From Polydactylus sextarius (lineage: Eukaryota; Chordata; Actinopteri; Polynemidae), in assembly GCA_016801845.1 (NCBI GenBank), contig CM028906.1, positions 9,162,001 through 9,226,000 of the forward strand: a stretch of DNA of 64,000 bases, given 5' to 3'. A program made the translations under genes and the position numbers. The notes under the pieces were generated by a model. The model was not told the origin of the DNA. It saw only the letters and a list, made by a program, of their open reading frames with translations, and did not search any database. Position 1 is the first letter of the stretch, and each line of letters begins with the position of its first letter. Below, piece by piece: positions 48,410-59,775 of the stretch.

Positions 48410-48575
48410 GGCTCTGTTGGGGTTTTTTGGGGGCAGTCACCAAGTTCTGCTCATTGAGGGAACTGTTGTGGTTTCTTCAATCGTCTTGACCTGACTATGC
48501 CAAAAAGTGCCTTAAGATCATGTGTGGTTTGATTTGGTGCTATACAAAAAAAGTTTATTGAATTGAAATCGAAAA
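48410..48575 (+). mobile_element. L2-like LINE 3'UTR fragment
   Basis: GCAGTCACCAAGTTCTGCTC, AGTGCCTTAAGATCATGTG, TTTGGTGCTATACAAA and TTATTGAATTGAA follow the order of the 3' end of fish L2-type LINEs ('GTCGCCAAGTGCTTGCTC ... AAGTGCCTTGAGAT ... GGCGCTATA(C/T)AAATAAA, TTGAATTGAA'). The ORF part is missing. Confidence 0.75.
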
Positions 48576-49037
48576 AGTGTTTTGCCTGCCCAGCCTTGTA
48601 CATTAGTGTCAACAAATTGGGTTAGCCTACAGAATTAGCAGGCTGGTGGTTTTCGCGTGAACAGGGTGGGCAGGGATGGAGTCATTCTCAGCCTTAATTG
48701 CTATTTCCATCTTAACCCAGCAGCTTCACTCCTTTTTTCTCTGAAGTAGCAAAGGGGTTTAAACTGCAAAGAGCCACTATCTCTGTATAAAGCAGGACAG
48801 TTGAAACACACAGGTTCCAGCTGAGAAACCACAAAGGTTTTGTACCAGAAACCTTACCTGCTGCTACTGGTGCATTGGAGGAACATTAATTACTTATGTC
48901 TCTAACTCTACAGTTTCAAACAACACTATCACAGTAAAGTAAAAAGGCTCTGAGCCATGTCAGTCTCAGCCTTGTCACTGAGTGGTCTCCCTCTAGTGCT
49001 GCCTTCGTGAACTAACACAAAAGAATCACTCAGTCAA

Positions 49038-49038
<1 letters not shown>
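48576..49038. other. intergenic, unrepetitive
   Basis: Contains CAGCCTTAATTGCTATTTCC and AGCAAAGGGGTTTAAACTGC near 48690-48770, which look like possible conserved noncoding DNA, but this is weak. Confidence 0.25.
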
Positions 49039-49075
<37 letters not shown>

Positions 49076-49089
49076 GCACACACACACAG
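49039..49089. repeat. CA dinucleotide repeat with one interruption
   Basis: About 16 CA units, then AACAGG, then further CA units. Confidence 0.93.
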
Positions 49090-49869
49090 TTCGCTCAGCA
49101 TAAAGTCAATGGTGTAACATTTTGCATCACTTGTTGTAATTTCACTGTACTTATAGATCATTTCACCATTTTCTCTTCACACTAATCACATTTAGATTAT
49201 GTTATTTTCTTGTCTTGTTTGGAGAGCTTTTGTGAGCTGGTGCCATGTTGAGTTGACTATATCACTTTTTCATGTCTGCTGATCAGCTCTTTGTCTGCCA
49301 GTCTCCTGAAACAGGAGGAGTAATGGATGCCTGCATATAATCTGACATCCTCAGATGACTGCCATTTCTTTATGAGAGACAAGAAAAGGAACAAAAGTTG
49401 TGGCCATCCACTTTGCACTGAGACCTGTTAGGTTATCAGATGGTGGCCTGACCCACATGGAGAGAACAGGACCAGCATTGAGCACCACTGCCGCAGTGCT
49501 TTCCTGGGAGAGCTGAGGGGCCAGGAGACTCGCCTCATCCTGGATCTCTGCCAAGCAGCCAATCAATGCAGCCTGAAGTCAATGGAAACAAGAATCGCCA
49601 CCCATCTGTCTCTTTGCAGAGCGGGTATATGCAACACCCTTCTTGGAAATTATTCACTATTATTTCCTCATTTCACTCACTGTGTTTCCAGGGCTCCCCT
49701 GTTTTTCTTCCCTGTCCCCACTGAACAAACACAAATTTGCTCACTCTTGGTTTTTTATCCTCTTTTTTTCCATACAGCCTTGCTGGTGTTGTTGTCAAGG
49801 GGGTGTGGGTCAGACACTCGGCTAATTTTAGTGGCTGACCTAATTTCACACAGAAAGAAATAAAAATAT
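49090..49869. other. intergenic; 49350-49620 is a GC-balanced unrepetitive block
   Basis: The block has a 71-codon minus-strand frame without a known domain. It may be noncoding regulatory DNA. Nothing firmer can be said. Confidence 0.3.
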
Positions 49870-50235
49870 GCACTTATAGAGCACTTTATTAGGAACACCT
49901 GTACATTATACAAACAGCCAATCACATGGCAGCAGTGCAATGCATGAAATCATACAGATTCACACAAGGAACTTCAGTTAATGTTTGTATCAAAAAATCA
50001 GAACGAGAAAGAATCTAAGCTCAGAGATATGATTGGTGGTGCAAGGCTGGTTTGAGTATTCCCACTGATCTCCTGGGGTTTTCACACACAACAGCCTCTT
50101 GAGTAAGAAAGATGTCAAAAAGCTTCCAATGAGCAGCCAGTGAATCAACAAACAGTTCTCTGGATGGAAACACCTTATAGGTGAGAAAGGCGAATGGGCA
50201 AACTGGTTGGAGCTGACAGGAAAGCTACACAGCAA
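49870..50235 (+). mobile_element. 5' half of a Tc1-like transposon, decayed
   Basis: GAGCACTTTATTAGGAACAC (terminal repeat and leader), CCAATCACATGGCAGCAGTG, GAACTTCAGTTAATGTTTG, then the DNA-binding part: GGCTGGTTTGAGTATT, TGATCTCCTGGGGTTTTCAC and GAGCTGACAGGAAAGCTAC, all in the order of a well-known fish Tc1-like element. The catalytic DDE part is absent downstream of about 50235. It is a dead, 3'-truncated copy. Confidence 0.82.
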
Positions 50236-51310
50236 AGGGGAGTTGGAAACCATTACTATTAGGATATTGTATTTATTTAGAAGGGCCTGAGGCCACATTA
50301 GCTGAAGTAAACACCAATTAGGTTCTCCTCTCTCGCACTGTGATTGAAAACCAAACAGCATGCATGAATGTGTCATTGCAGCTTCCCTCTGCAAGGTCAG
50401 CCTGACCTACTTGAGGTATTTGTCTGGCTTTAGTGGGACACGATTGAATGCCCAGTTAATAAAGATCTACTCACCCGGAGAGCTGCAGTGATTGGTGGTA
50501 ATGCATTATGTGCACATGCTAAAAGAGCACTGATTTAAGAGTCTGGAAAACAAGAAAACACCCCACTATCTGACCTCCTCCAACATTAAAAGTCAGTTAC
50601 AGATTAATGAGTCAGTAATAATAATTCATAATTATGTCACACCATGTTGCCATTCTGCATAATATTGTCCTTGTTCTCTCTATTTCTGTCCCTTTACTAA
50701 GTAAAAGTTTGCATTTAATAGCTTAATTAAAGCATTTTAACTGTACGTTTTCTAGCAGGTGAAACAGTGTAGCAGTAATTCAGATGTGTATTGTAGGAAT
50801 GCAGGTATTAGGTCTGGTATTGTGTGAAAATGTGAAGGCAATGATTATGTCTTTTAGAGAAAATGTCTTTTTCTTTTAGATTGTCCATCATACATTGTTA
50901 TTTAGTTGTTTTTGGCCTTTTCTGTACCTCAGGGGTCAATATTTGTGCACATAAACATCAGTGGTTACCATTGGTGGTCATTGTGTGTATGATAACATTG
51001 ATTACTGCAGTATTTGCATTCATTTCCTCTTTCCATGTTTTTTCAAACATGTATTCTTGGGTGTATTCAATAAGTATAGCTCTATGTCCATAAGAAGCTA
51101 GAATACTTGGATATAAGTGTAACGATACAGATACATAAAAGTAGAACTAATGTATGTGAGAACTCCAGAGCAGATTATGGTTTTGCATATAAGAAGATTA
51201 TCTTGTTGTTAATGTACTTTCATTTTGATTTATTATATGATTTTATCCTTTTTCCACTTTCTCCCTTTATCTCACTTTCAAGGCAGTGTGAAGAATGACA
51301 CACATACAAA
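50236..51310. other. intergenic, no gene seen
   Basis: AT-rich with no repeat family recognised. The hydrophobic 76-codon frame at 50863-51093 has no homology signature. Confidence 0.45.
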
Positions 51311-51331
51311 CACACACACACACACACACAA
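51311..51331. repeat. CA dinucleotide repeat
   Basis: About ten CA units with an imperfect lead-in from 51299. Confidence 0.9.
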
Positions 51332-51489
51332 ATCCTCTAGCACTCCAAAACAGTTCAAAATAGTAAGCAGACTCAGTCACTGGGACAAAGACTGGATTCA
51401 TGCTGCCAAACCTGCTACAGTCAGCTTCCCATTAACAGAAGAAAAAAAACAGTTTCACTTGCAGCAAAACATGGCAGTAAATTAGGCGC

Positions 51490-51660
51490 TTGTTTCAGTG
51501 CAGGCCCGGCTGCTTCTGAGTTGAGGGTGGAGACCTCTTCATGCTTTGGTCCCTGCGGGTGCCCATAGTTAGTTCAGGTGGAAGTCCCCTCTAATTAGAC
51601 AGTGGCAAGATGATGCATTCAGTCAGCACATTGCCCTGAACAGGGCAATTTCTAGCTGAC
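51490..51660. promoter_or_regulatory. candidate conserved noncoding island
   Basis: Includes CCCCTCTAATTAGACAGTGG (homeodomain palindrome TCTAATTAGA) and the small hairpin ATTGCCCTG/CAGGGCAAT at 51630-51649. Unrepetitive. Speculative. Confidence 0.22.
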
Positions 51661-52027
51661 TTCATAGACATATTTTTGATACTTCTGCCTTTGAGTCATT
51701 TCTGGCTGATAAAATGAGTCAGTGCATCTTTTATCTTTAATTTAACCATTTCAAAAGTTCAATCCTTAAGTATCCCCAACTGGATTCTTCATCTGTTCTT
51801 CTTGAAAGATGGCTTAGATAAATTATTAGACTGTTTCCAAGATCACTTTATTAAAATAGCCAGAGACAGCCTCTCCCATACAGTGTCAGCAAATGTAACA
51901 TCTCTGAGGTTTTGACCCACAAACTCTTCTTGTAGTCAATTGGCCTACTCTACAGGCAAAACTGGTTGTCTATTTGCTGCTGGAGCGGATGCACAATCTA
52001 TCTTTCTGCCTTAGTGACCTCTTTAAA

Positions 52028-52463
52028 GGTGGGTTCATACCAAATACAAAGTGAACATACATATCTAAAATTAAGTTAATTTTTACTTGTTGAGCTTCAG
52101 CTGACACCAGTGAGAATTGAAAATAAAAGACAAATATAAGTCTGTAGACACCAGGAATTGTACAGAACAGAAAAGGACAGGGTTTGGAGAAAAAGTCAGA
52201 GAAGTAGTGGGACTACCAAGTAAATCCTGAAATATCTCTATTGATTGCAGCAATCAATTGTACTCCACCATGAACCTAACTCTAGTGTCATCTAGCTTCC
52301 TTAGTTAGTTAGCACAACCATTTGTACAACCATCTTACCTGAAGGAATACTTCCATTTGTGAATATCTGTGGATTGTAAAATACTCCAAACAATATTCCA
52401 GCAGCTGATCTTGTGCAAGAAATTGGAGGTGGAATTTTGCTCTGTGTTCAGTGTGAAAACACC
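52028..52463. mobile_element. 436-bp GGTGnGTTCAnACC inverted-repeat element, complete copy
   Basis: Left end GGTGGGTTCATACC (52028-52041), right end CAGTGTGAAAACACC (52449-52463), imperfect inverse of each other. The 'GGTGCGTTCACACC' end is known from abundant fish MITEs (recalled). Its interior shares GAGAAAAAGTCAGAGAAG with the fragment at 22030-22240. No transposase inside. The target duplication is unclear. Confidence 0.6.
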
Positions 52464-53115
52464 CAAATTCTTCATGTCATCATAATGGAATTAACATGAT
52501 TTTCACAATTATATCTATAATTTTATAGTTTGCCATTCTGCTTATGGTTCTGACTCACATCAACAATATCAACTACAGGATGTGCTTTGCTTCTTCAGGA
52601 AAAAAGTAATCTCCTGATATGATCTACTAGCACAGTGTGCACAGCACGTATTCACTACCAGTACAGTGATTCTCTTGGATGGACAGTCATGCGGCGATGC
52701 AGATACAGATGGGTCTTTTGAGCACTGGTTATTCCCTGATATTTCTTCTAATTTTATTATCAAACAAATCAGTGAAATTTCCAGTCTACTTCAACTTTAA
52801 TGTGTTGTTATACATTATGGAATGCACTGATAATGTTTACATTGTACATTCTTAATTGTTCAGAAAAACAGACAACAATAATCACTATAATAATCATCAT
52901 GAAATCTTACAAGGGATTTTACATGTTGACCACTTTACTATATATGGCTAACATCTAGCATATAATGCAGTGACACAGCGCAAATAGTGAAAACCTAACC
53001 AGGATTAATCTCTCTACTGTGATTTACAATGTCGCCAAAGAAGCAATACAGCTGACTCTGTGTTATCTCTATCACGCACTAATGGAAGTAGCCTGTTCTC
53101 AGTGCGTTACAGAAG
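52464..53115. other. intergenic, no supported feature
   Basis: AT-rich, with several ATAAT repeats near 52880. Confidence 0.45.
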
Positions 53116-53119
53116 CCTC

Positions 53120-53400
53120 TGAGCTCTGGATCTCGCCCACTGGTGCCATTCTCCAGTCCATTAGGATCTGATTTCCGCCATGGAAACATCACTCAGAGCT
53201 CATTCTCTGTCTCCACAACTGTAATGTACCATCACTGCCAGTTTGCCCGAAGCGATCATCCATCCTTTCATGCATCCACCCCACCATCCCTTCATCTCCG
53301 CATGCAGCTGGGCAGGCAGCCCCACCCAGAGCGAGCCAGGGACCATGATCTAATGTTTATATAGGAACGCCTGCAGCTGCCTGGCTGAGGAAGGGGATTT
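53120..53400. promoter_or_regulatory. candidate regulatory island with TATA-like word
   Basis: GC-balanced block ending ATGTTTATATAGGAACGCC, then CTGCAGCTGCCTGG (E-box CAGCTG), preceded by CATCCACCCCACCATCCCTT. It could be an enhancer or a weak promoter. No transcript can be shown. Confidence 0.22.
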
Positions 53401-53989
53401 GGAATTAGGGTTTGACCGATGCAGAGTTTTTAAGACCAGTCACTTAGTTGGGTATAATATGCAGTGGTTCTGTAAGAATAACACCTCAGATAGAGAGGTT
53501 TTTTTTCTAGGTAATATGGACATTCTTGCCATAAATCTGCCAGCAGCTGAATTTAAGGGTTGATGGTATCTTTAAAGCTGCAGCCAGTGTAATTGGAAAC
53601 TTGATGACTTTGGTGACCCCATTAGTGATAGTATTTCATCTTAGCTGTTGGACAGACAAGATGCCTCTTGTCTCTCATTCTGCACCCAAAGCCTGAGCTA
53701 GTTTAAAGAAAAACTGCAGTTTATTTCATATTTTGTTTTACATTGGCCACCCTGGACCAATTTTTTAGCAACATAAGTAAATTCCCAGATTCCAGCAAAT
53801 GCAGCTGTACACTGCCATAACTGATAGAGCTAATGACTAGAGCTATGGATTTTAAGAGGTTTCAGGCTGTAATATAGCAAGTCTTCCAATGTCCCATTAA
53901 ACCAGTATGTGGCATCAGGAATTTGTCCATGAAAGCACTCACCTGATACCTAACCCTGCAGGTGATGGGCCTGTAGGGTGTGAGCACCA
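53401..53989. other. intergenic, no supported feature
   Basis: Single-copy-looking. GAATTAGGGTTTGACCGATG at its start resembles a fish repeat end, but nothing follows to support it. Confidence 0.35.
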
Positions 53990-54390
53990 TCTAGTTTGCT
54001 CTGGCTGTGCATGATTAGACCACTTGGACAACTTGGCCCCCAGACACTTGCCAGTGAGCCCTCTCTCAGGTCTGGCTCCAAGGGGGTTGTCCCAGTTTCT
54101 CTGTCCTGAGTTTTTTTTTTTTTTTTGAACTATGGTTTCTTTGAACCTCTCTGAGCCTTGCCTCTTCTATGGAAACAGTTTGCTTTGGGAGGCAACATAG
54201 CTTCCATTATCAGGGAGACACAAATCCCTCCACCACATTATTGTGGTGTTTCTTGTGGTGGTCCAACTGGCCTAACACTTTAGATCCAGAGTGCACTGGA
54301 GAGATCATATATCTCATCTCCTGAGGAGGAGTTGGAAAGCATCACTGGAAAGAGGAGCACCCAGACTACCTTGTTGTCCTGACTCCAGAT
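53990..54390 (+). mobile_element. internally deleted LINE-derived copy 2
   Basis: GGTCTGGCTCCAAGGGGGTT, GGGAGGCAACATAGC and AGGGAGACACAAATCCCTCC plus CACCACATTATTGTGG correspond to the 5' leader of the fish LINE group seen at 25145. GTGCACTGGAGAGATCATAT, then GAGGAGGAGTTGGAAAGCAT and CTACCTTGTTGTCC come from its 3' ORF end. The intervening reverse transcriptase is missing. A T16 run at 54111-54126 interrupts the leader. Confidence 0.65.
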
Positions 54391-54985
54391 TATTAGACTT
54401 ATTCATCCAATATGTTTTTAGCTAGTTTTTAAAAAAATCAGGCTTAAAATAATACTCACATGTCTACATATCCTATGCATAAAGGCAGTGAAGAGATCCA
54501 TATCTAATGCTATTCAAGTGTAGGACCAGAATCCTCAGTCTTTAATCTATGATGGAAAAACCTACTGAGGTAAATATATCAAGTGAGTATCTTTGAAATG
54601 TGCCGCTGCCTGCAGAAAAGAAACAGTTAACACATATGGCTGACAAGTATTTACATAAATGAAGTAGATTGCATTGTGGTACTGGGTGTTTGGCGTAGTA
54701 TGATTCTGTGTTTCAGTGAATTCAGTTCTATAAAAAAAAAAAAAAAACACAGCATAGATTGTATAACCCATCAAACTGCATTATATCTATCATATCAGCA
54801 TTTGATGAAATAGCTGAGATCAGATTTTCAATCACAAGCCAAATAAAACTGCAGCATTAAATACACTAATCCATCACTGACCAGAGTTTGAAAATGAAAC
54901 CCTGAAAATTACATAGAAGAAAATTGCATATAGGTAGTAGGAAGTGTGGCTGTTTTTAAGTGTGCTTTCCTTTTTCTGTCTCTGC
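54391..54985. other. intergenic, A16-17 run near 54731
   Basis: No gene or repeat family recognised. Confidence 0.45.
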
Positions 54986-54989
54986 TCCA

Positions 54990-55205
54990 TTCATGAGCTC
55001 TGGCCACCACATTCTGCTGAGCCAGGAGGAGACGTGATGGAGCGTTTTATTTTCTCCCTCCCCAGCCTGTCACTGTTTATACACCGGCCTTGTATATTCA
55101 TCTGGCAGAGGAGTTGGCGAGGAAGAGGGAAGGGATTTCCTGCTGAGCTGCCTGGTGACCAGTGGGCAAGCTGGGAGGGAGGGGGGCTTGTATAAATATA
55201 TGTAT
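54990..55205. promoter_or_regulatory. GC-balanced island ending in TATAAATA
   Basis: GGAGCGTTTTATTTTCTCCC, CACTGTTTATACACCGG, TTGTATATTCATCTGG and GGGGGGCTTGTATAAATATA. Unrepetitive, about 50% GC in AT-rich surroundings. Possible regulatory DNA; weak. Confidence 0.22.
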
Positions 55206-55810
55206 GAAACTTTATTTAGAAAAAGATTAGAATGGTCATAATTGGTTGAAAAGGGAAAAAAAAATCATAATCATGATTTACAAAAATGATGAAAGGATGA
55301 TGAAAGATGCCAGTAATTGTTAAAAAATAGAAATTATGGTTGTAAAAAAACAAAGACAAAAAGAGGAAAATGTCATCTTGATTATAAAAATAAACACTTG
55401 GTCATGGTTGGAAAAAGATCATGGTCACATTTAAAAGAAACCAAGTCTGACTGTTGTGGTCTCACCTGCTCTCTACAAGGTTTTTGCATTGTGTTTTTAT
55501 GTTATTCTGTTTGCTTCTGAGAAACGATGGTCCCCATTCACGTTACCACAAGAGGCTGCTTGGCAAGGAAATGCAAACATAGGCTGTAGTAAGCATTTTC
55601 ACAAATGAAGATTCTGGTTCTATATTTTTTCTGGGGCTTTTGAAATGGGAAATTAATATTGGCAGGGAGTCAGTGAAATTACCTCCCCACAGAAGAACAA
55701 AAATATTATCCTTAATCTTGGGTGAAAACATAACACATGGTTAAAATCAGCTAATTTTTTTTTAATTATGGGTGTTTCACATGACACCATGAGCTGGTCA
55801 GCTATTGACT
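55206..55810. other. intergenic, A/G-rich stretch
   Basis: 55200-55440 is dominated by AAAAATCAT/GATGAAAG-type text without a clean period. Confidence 0.45.
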
Positions 55811-56240
55811 GAATATTAGAGAAGAAGAAGAGGGAGGGAAGCAAAGACAAAGAGCTGGGTTGTGGCCGGTTGAGGAGGGGAATGAGGAGGAGGAGGAGGA
55901 GGAGGAGGAGGGGATGGTGGGATGAGCGAGGAGGAGGAGGAGGGTGAGGGTGAACAGTGCGTTGTGATGCATTGTGGGCCGACGGCTCCAGCTGCCCTGC
56001 CGCTGTGCTGCTTGGCTCACCCAGCGTCTGGCAGGCAGCCAATCACAGCGCAGGGAAGCAGTGCCACTTCAGTTCAGTGTGTCAGAGCGAACAGGGGAGG
56101 GAGGGAGGGAGGAGATACAGAGATGTAAGGATGGTAAGAGGAGGGAGAAATGGAAGAAGCAGATGGGGGAGAGAGGGGTGAGATGAGGAAAAGGGAGTGG
56201 GAGGAGGCAGGAGAGAAAAGGAGGGAGATGCAGACAGCAC
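55811..56240. promoter_or_regulatory. purine-rich GGA block flanking a CpG/CCAAT core (candidate promoter)
   Basis: GGA repeats at 55884-55911 and 55928-55942, then a core at 55955-56060 with several CpGs, GCATTGTGGGCCGACGGC and GCCAATCACAGCGC (CCAAT box 56039-56043). This is followed by a GGGAGGGAGGGAGGGAGG run (56095-56112) and more purine-rich text to 56230. The layout resembles a TATA-less promoter. About 6 kb upstream of mex3b, it could be a distal mex3b or lncRNA start. There is no direct proof of transcription. Confidence 0.3.
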
Positions 56241-56844
56241 TGCATCCATACCTGCAGATCCCAGCACATAGCCTGCACCAAAACACTTCAAAGCAGACAG
56301 TCCCTCTGCATGAACTGTATGAGGAATAAAAAAAAATATTTTCATTTCTCCAGCGTTAAAAACACAAAAAGAGAATACATGAATAATGATGAGCTCACTT
56401 CCAGTTCCAGATACCTTCACCTCTCCAGCTGTCAACAAGAAGAGGAAGTGATTCATGCATTTCCTGTTTTCCAGCTCTTTGTCAGCTTTTATTTGCCTGA
56501 ATGTTGTGAAGAACTGATACACACTAATGATGTCCTTAACGTTAATACTATTTTATCCTTCTGAAGACAGCCTTGCTGACAGCTTTTGTCTTTCATGACT
56601 CAAACTCACTCAAGGATTTTTGTAGTGTGTATGTGTATCAGCTGCATTATCATTTACACACCACCTGATTAGAACAAAGAGGCTTTCACTTCACTGATTG
56701 CATCTAGTGATGTAAAAATATGTAAGGAAAGAAGCTTCCTTGTGTAAAAAATGCACCACAACCAAAACCAAGAGTCCCATTTTCCTTTGTATAACCTTGG
56801 ATGTGGATCAGGTTGCAGTCTGTGGCTTACATACTCTCTTCTCA

Positions 56845-56845
<1 letters not shown>
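56241..56845. other. intergenic, no gene seen
   Basis: Overlapping small frames on both strands without domains. Confidence 0.45.

Positions 56846-56924
<79 letters not shown>
56846..56924. repeat. CA dinucleotide repeat, 79 bp
   Basis: About 39 uninterrupted CA units, the longest dinucleotide array in the window. It drives false HTHT/VCVC peptides. Confidence 0.98.
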
Positions 56925-56925
<1 letters not shown>

Positions 56926-57579
56926 AACACCAACTCAGTTTTGTCTCACTAACCTCCCACAACCCACTAACTAATCTTTTGCAGCACCACAAAAGAAAAA
57001 TGTCTGCGACACAAAGTGAAGACCTCTTTATTTGAGAATACATGTCTTATACGTTTATGTGTGTGTGCGCGCGCATGCTACACGCGAGCAGTCACTAAAC
57101 CACAAAAGCGCATTGCATCCTTTCATGCCTGCTCTCTGCTGTTCCTCCTCTCTGTCTGTTACACAGCGCACCATGTGCCACCCACCTCTCATATAATAGA
57201 GTGTCTTCACTTGGGTTTCATTGGGTTGATTTTAATGTCCTGTGGCAGGACTGTGCCTGAGGTTTTTCTATTTTTTGACAAAATATCACAGAAATAATTG
57301 AATTATGTTTTTAAATTATTGCTTTTGGTGGCTTCAGTCTGAAATGTATGCACTAATAAATGCCCTTAAACTATGTAAATATAGGAGAAACCCTGAAGGT
57401 CTGAGTGTCAACTGACTTCAAACAGGCACTTTGTACACCTGTTATTCATCTGACAGCAAAGGTGTTTCTTCTTTTTTATGAATAATGACTCTACTCCAGT
57501 ACTTTCTAGTACTGACTGAAATGTATGTGTAAGTGATAATATTCATACCATGTACAGAAACCCGATACTTAATGTTTGG
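56925..57579. other. intergenic, no gene seen
   Basis: Includes GTGTGTGTGCGCGCGCATGC near 57060-57079, an alternating purine-pyrimidine stretch. Confidence 0.45.
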
Positions 57580-58060
57580 TAAGAGTCAGAATCAGAATGA
57601 GAAATTATTTTTGATCAAATTAAGTTTCAGTTCAGTTGTAGATAAATATAATTAGAAGTATTAAAAATAGAAGTATGCAGAAGGGCATTATATTATAGTA
57701 TATAGAGAAGGAGTGGAGAAATGTAAAAATGTGTAAAATACATACAACACTTGGAGTATACATCTGGAACATTTGTATGTTAACTTGTTAAGTAATATAG
57801 GAAAGAGTAAATGTTAAAATGTACAGTACAGATACAATGTTGAAGCAGAATTTTGCACAGTTGAATTAATATTTTTGCATATTCATTCTGATGACTATAG
57901 GCAGGAATGACTTCCTGTGGTGCATCTCATTATATTTAGATGAAGCTTGACATGACTTTAAAAATGTAACTAAACAAGCTGAAAACAGCATCTCAAATAT
58001 TGCTTCAGTTTTAAGAAGCAAACTTTTGACTTTCTCCACATCCAGCATTAATATTTATAT
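57580..58060 (-). mobile_element. probable LINE 3' end, antisense, decayed
   Basis: GAGTCAGAATCAGAATGAGA, TTTTGCACAGTTGAATTA and GATGACTATAGGCAGGAATG plus ACTTCCTGTGGTGC parallel the reverse strand of Rex1/L2-like LINEs in fish ('TCAGAATCAGAATCAGC...TTGCAC..., GGCAGGAAGGACCTCCTGTGG'). Very degraded. Recall-based. Confidence 0.45.
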
Positions 58061-58540
58061 TTAACTCTAGTTTTGGTGCTGACCAACTCCAGAAATTATT
58101 ACTTAATGCTTTAAGTAGAACTGGTTAATTAGATACAGCACATTAAAAAGCCCAGTTCTTTAACCTGATATTAAAGGAGAAAATACCAGTGCAGCATTAA
58201 GGAGGCCACTAATGGAAAAATGATGGGAGGGAGTCTCCTCACAGCTTTGGAGAACCCTTTGACTGTTGAACCAGTCACACGTGGTCTCTTAACATAGTGT
58301 TGTAATCTGCATTACCTACAAATACAGCAGGAAGCCTATATACGTATGCACGTAGCTGTGTGTATGAGGTCAGCAGGGTATAGTGGTGAAGCTGCGAGCA
58401 GACAGGCTGCTCTGTATCCTGTGACCTGATGTTTACCGTGACCCAGTGTCTGTGTCTGCAGCCCTGCAGCCACAGCACAGTGAGTGGCAGCATGATCGCT
58501 AAGCCCTGTCTGTCTCCATTGCTCTCTGGGTTAGAGCTGC
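58061..58540. other. intergenic, no gene seen
   Basis: Mixed composition without a repeat or coding signature. Confidence 0.4.
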
Positions 58541-58690
58541 CTAAGCTTTTCTTCCCCTCATTAAAAGGCATACGGGTAATCGCCTCTAAGCAGCCGGCTA
58601 ACGCCTAATACCAAACAACAAACACCAGTGACGATGCAGCAGTCAGCGTCCGTCTGGGCTTAAGGGGGAACAGTAGGACACACTCTGTGC
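58541..58690. promoter_or_regulatory. candidate conserved noncoding island
   Basis: CATACGGGTAATCGCCTC, CAGCCGGCTAACGCCTAATA and CAAACAACAAACACC (forkhead-like) are packed in 150 bp with more CpG than the flanks. Lies 3.7 kb upstream of mex3b. Inference only. Confidence 0.25.
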
Positions 58691-59360
58691 ATGTGCAATG
58701 CCACAACAACGTTAGGCTCTTAATTCAGCTCAGTAGCACTTTTTTCCCATCAAGCCATCAAAGTGCAGGGAGAATTTTACAACAGAACTGTGACAGAACG
58801 ACCCAGCAGTTGTTTTACCTCCAGAACAGAGTTGGGGATTCAGGGCAGAGAAAGCTTGATTTTTCATATATAAATAATGATAATAGTGATAAATTGTGAT
58901 GAATTTGTGCCCCTTTCCTGGTCATTGTAATCTTTATAAAATTAATCAGTGTGGTTGCATTTCTTAGGTGGGAAATTACACTTAATAGCCAGGAACAAAC
59001 CTGTGTTCACATGAACTTGCAGTGGTTCTCAGCAGGTTCTAAGATATTTCTCTGGTGTATTATCAAGTTTAAATTTAAGGGTTTCAAAGTAAATTCATTC
59101 AGTGATATCGTCAATATTTTCCCAGCACCTGTTAGCTGCTGTTTTGTAAACTGAGAATCTACATATCAGTGACAACTCACTAATTTCTTTGTGTTGATGA
59201 AGATCATGTGTTATGATAGAAACAGCAACTAAATGGATCTTGAAGATAGTTTTTTGTTGTTTGATTTAATTTCACTTCCTACACAAAAAGCATGTGAGGA
59301 AGATGTTTTGTTGTGAGAATAAATTACCACTTAGAAAGACCGTATTATTATCTTTTGAAT
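58691..59360. other. intergenic, no gene seen
   Basis: AT-rich; nothing supported. Confidence 0.45.
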
Positions 59361-59430
59361 CAGTGGTTCCTGAACAGGGGGTCTCGACCCCTGCAAGGGG
59401 TCACAAAATAAATCTGAGGGGTCACAAGTG
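59361..59430. mobile_element. possible hAT-type transposon end
   Basis: CAGTGGTTCCTGAACAGGGG, then GTCTCGACCCC and GGGGTCAC resemble the 'CAGTGGTTCNCAAnCnnGGGGTCGCGACCCC' termini seen in many vertebrate hAT elements. The other end was not found. Confidence 0.35.
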
Positions 59431-59775
59431 ATTGTTAGAAGAGGAAAGAAAAATATTCCTACACTGCTACACAAGGTTGCTCTTATTTCTTTTCTCTGAT
59501 CTTTTTTTTTTTTTTTTTTTGTATATCAGTGAATATTTGTACTTTTTCAGAACTGTACAAATGATTCAGTACGGCAAATTTAACAATCACCCTTTTAAAA
59601 ATAAAAATAGAGTAAATCATTCAGCCAAGTAATTTCTGTTAAAAAAAAAAAAGATGTTCTGTGTATTTTTATTATATATTTAAAGTCAGAGGTTTAAGAA
59701 TGTATGAGAAACACACTGTCTAAATACAACTAAACAGATTTTAGGGTTGCAAGGAATGAGGAGGTTGTAAGGTGC
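59431..59775. other. intergenic with T19 run at 59502-59520
   Basis: AT-rich; no gene seen. Confidence 0.5.

Noticed and set aside
56082..56522. 146-codon minus-strand frame, plus other frames in 55.8-56.2 kb
   Set aside because: Serine/proline-rich translations of GGA/TCC repeats, overlapping on both strands with no domain.
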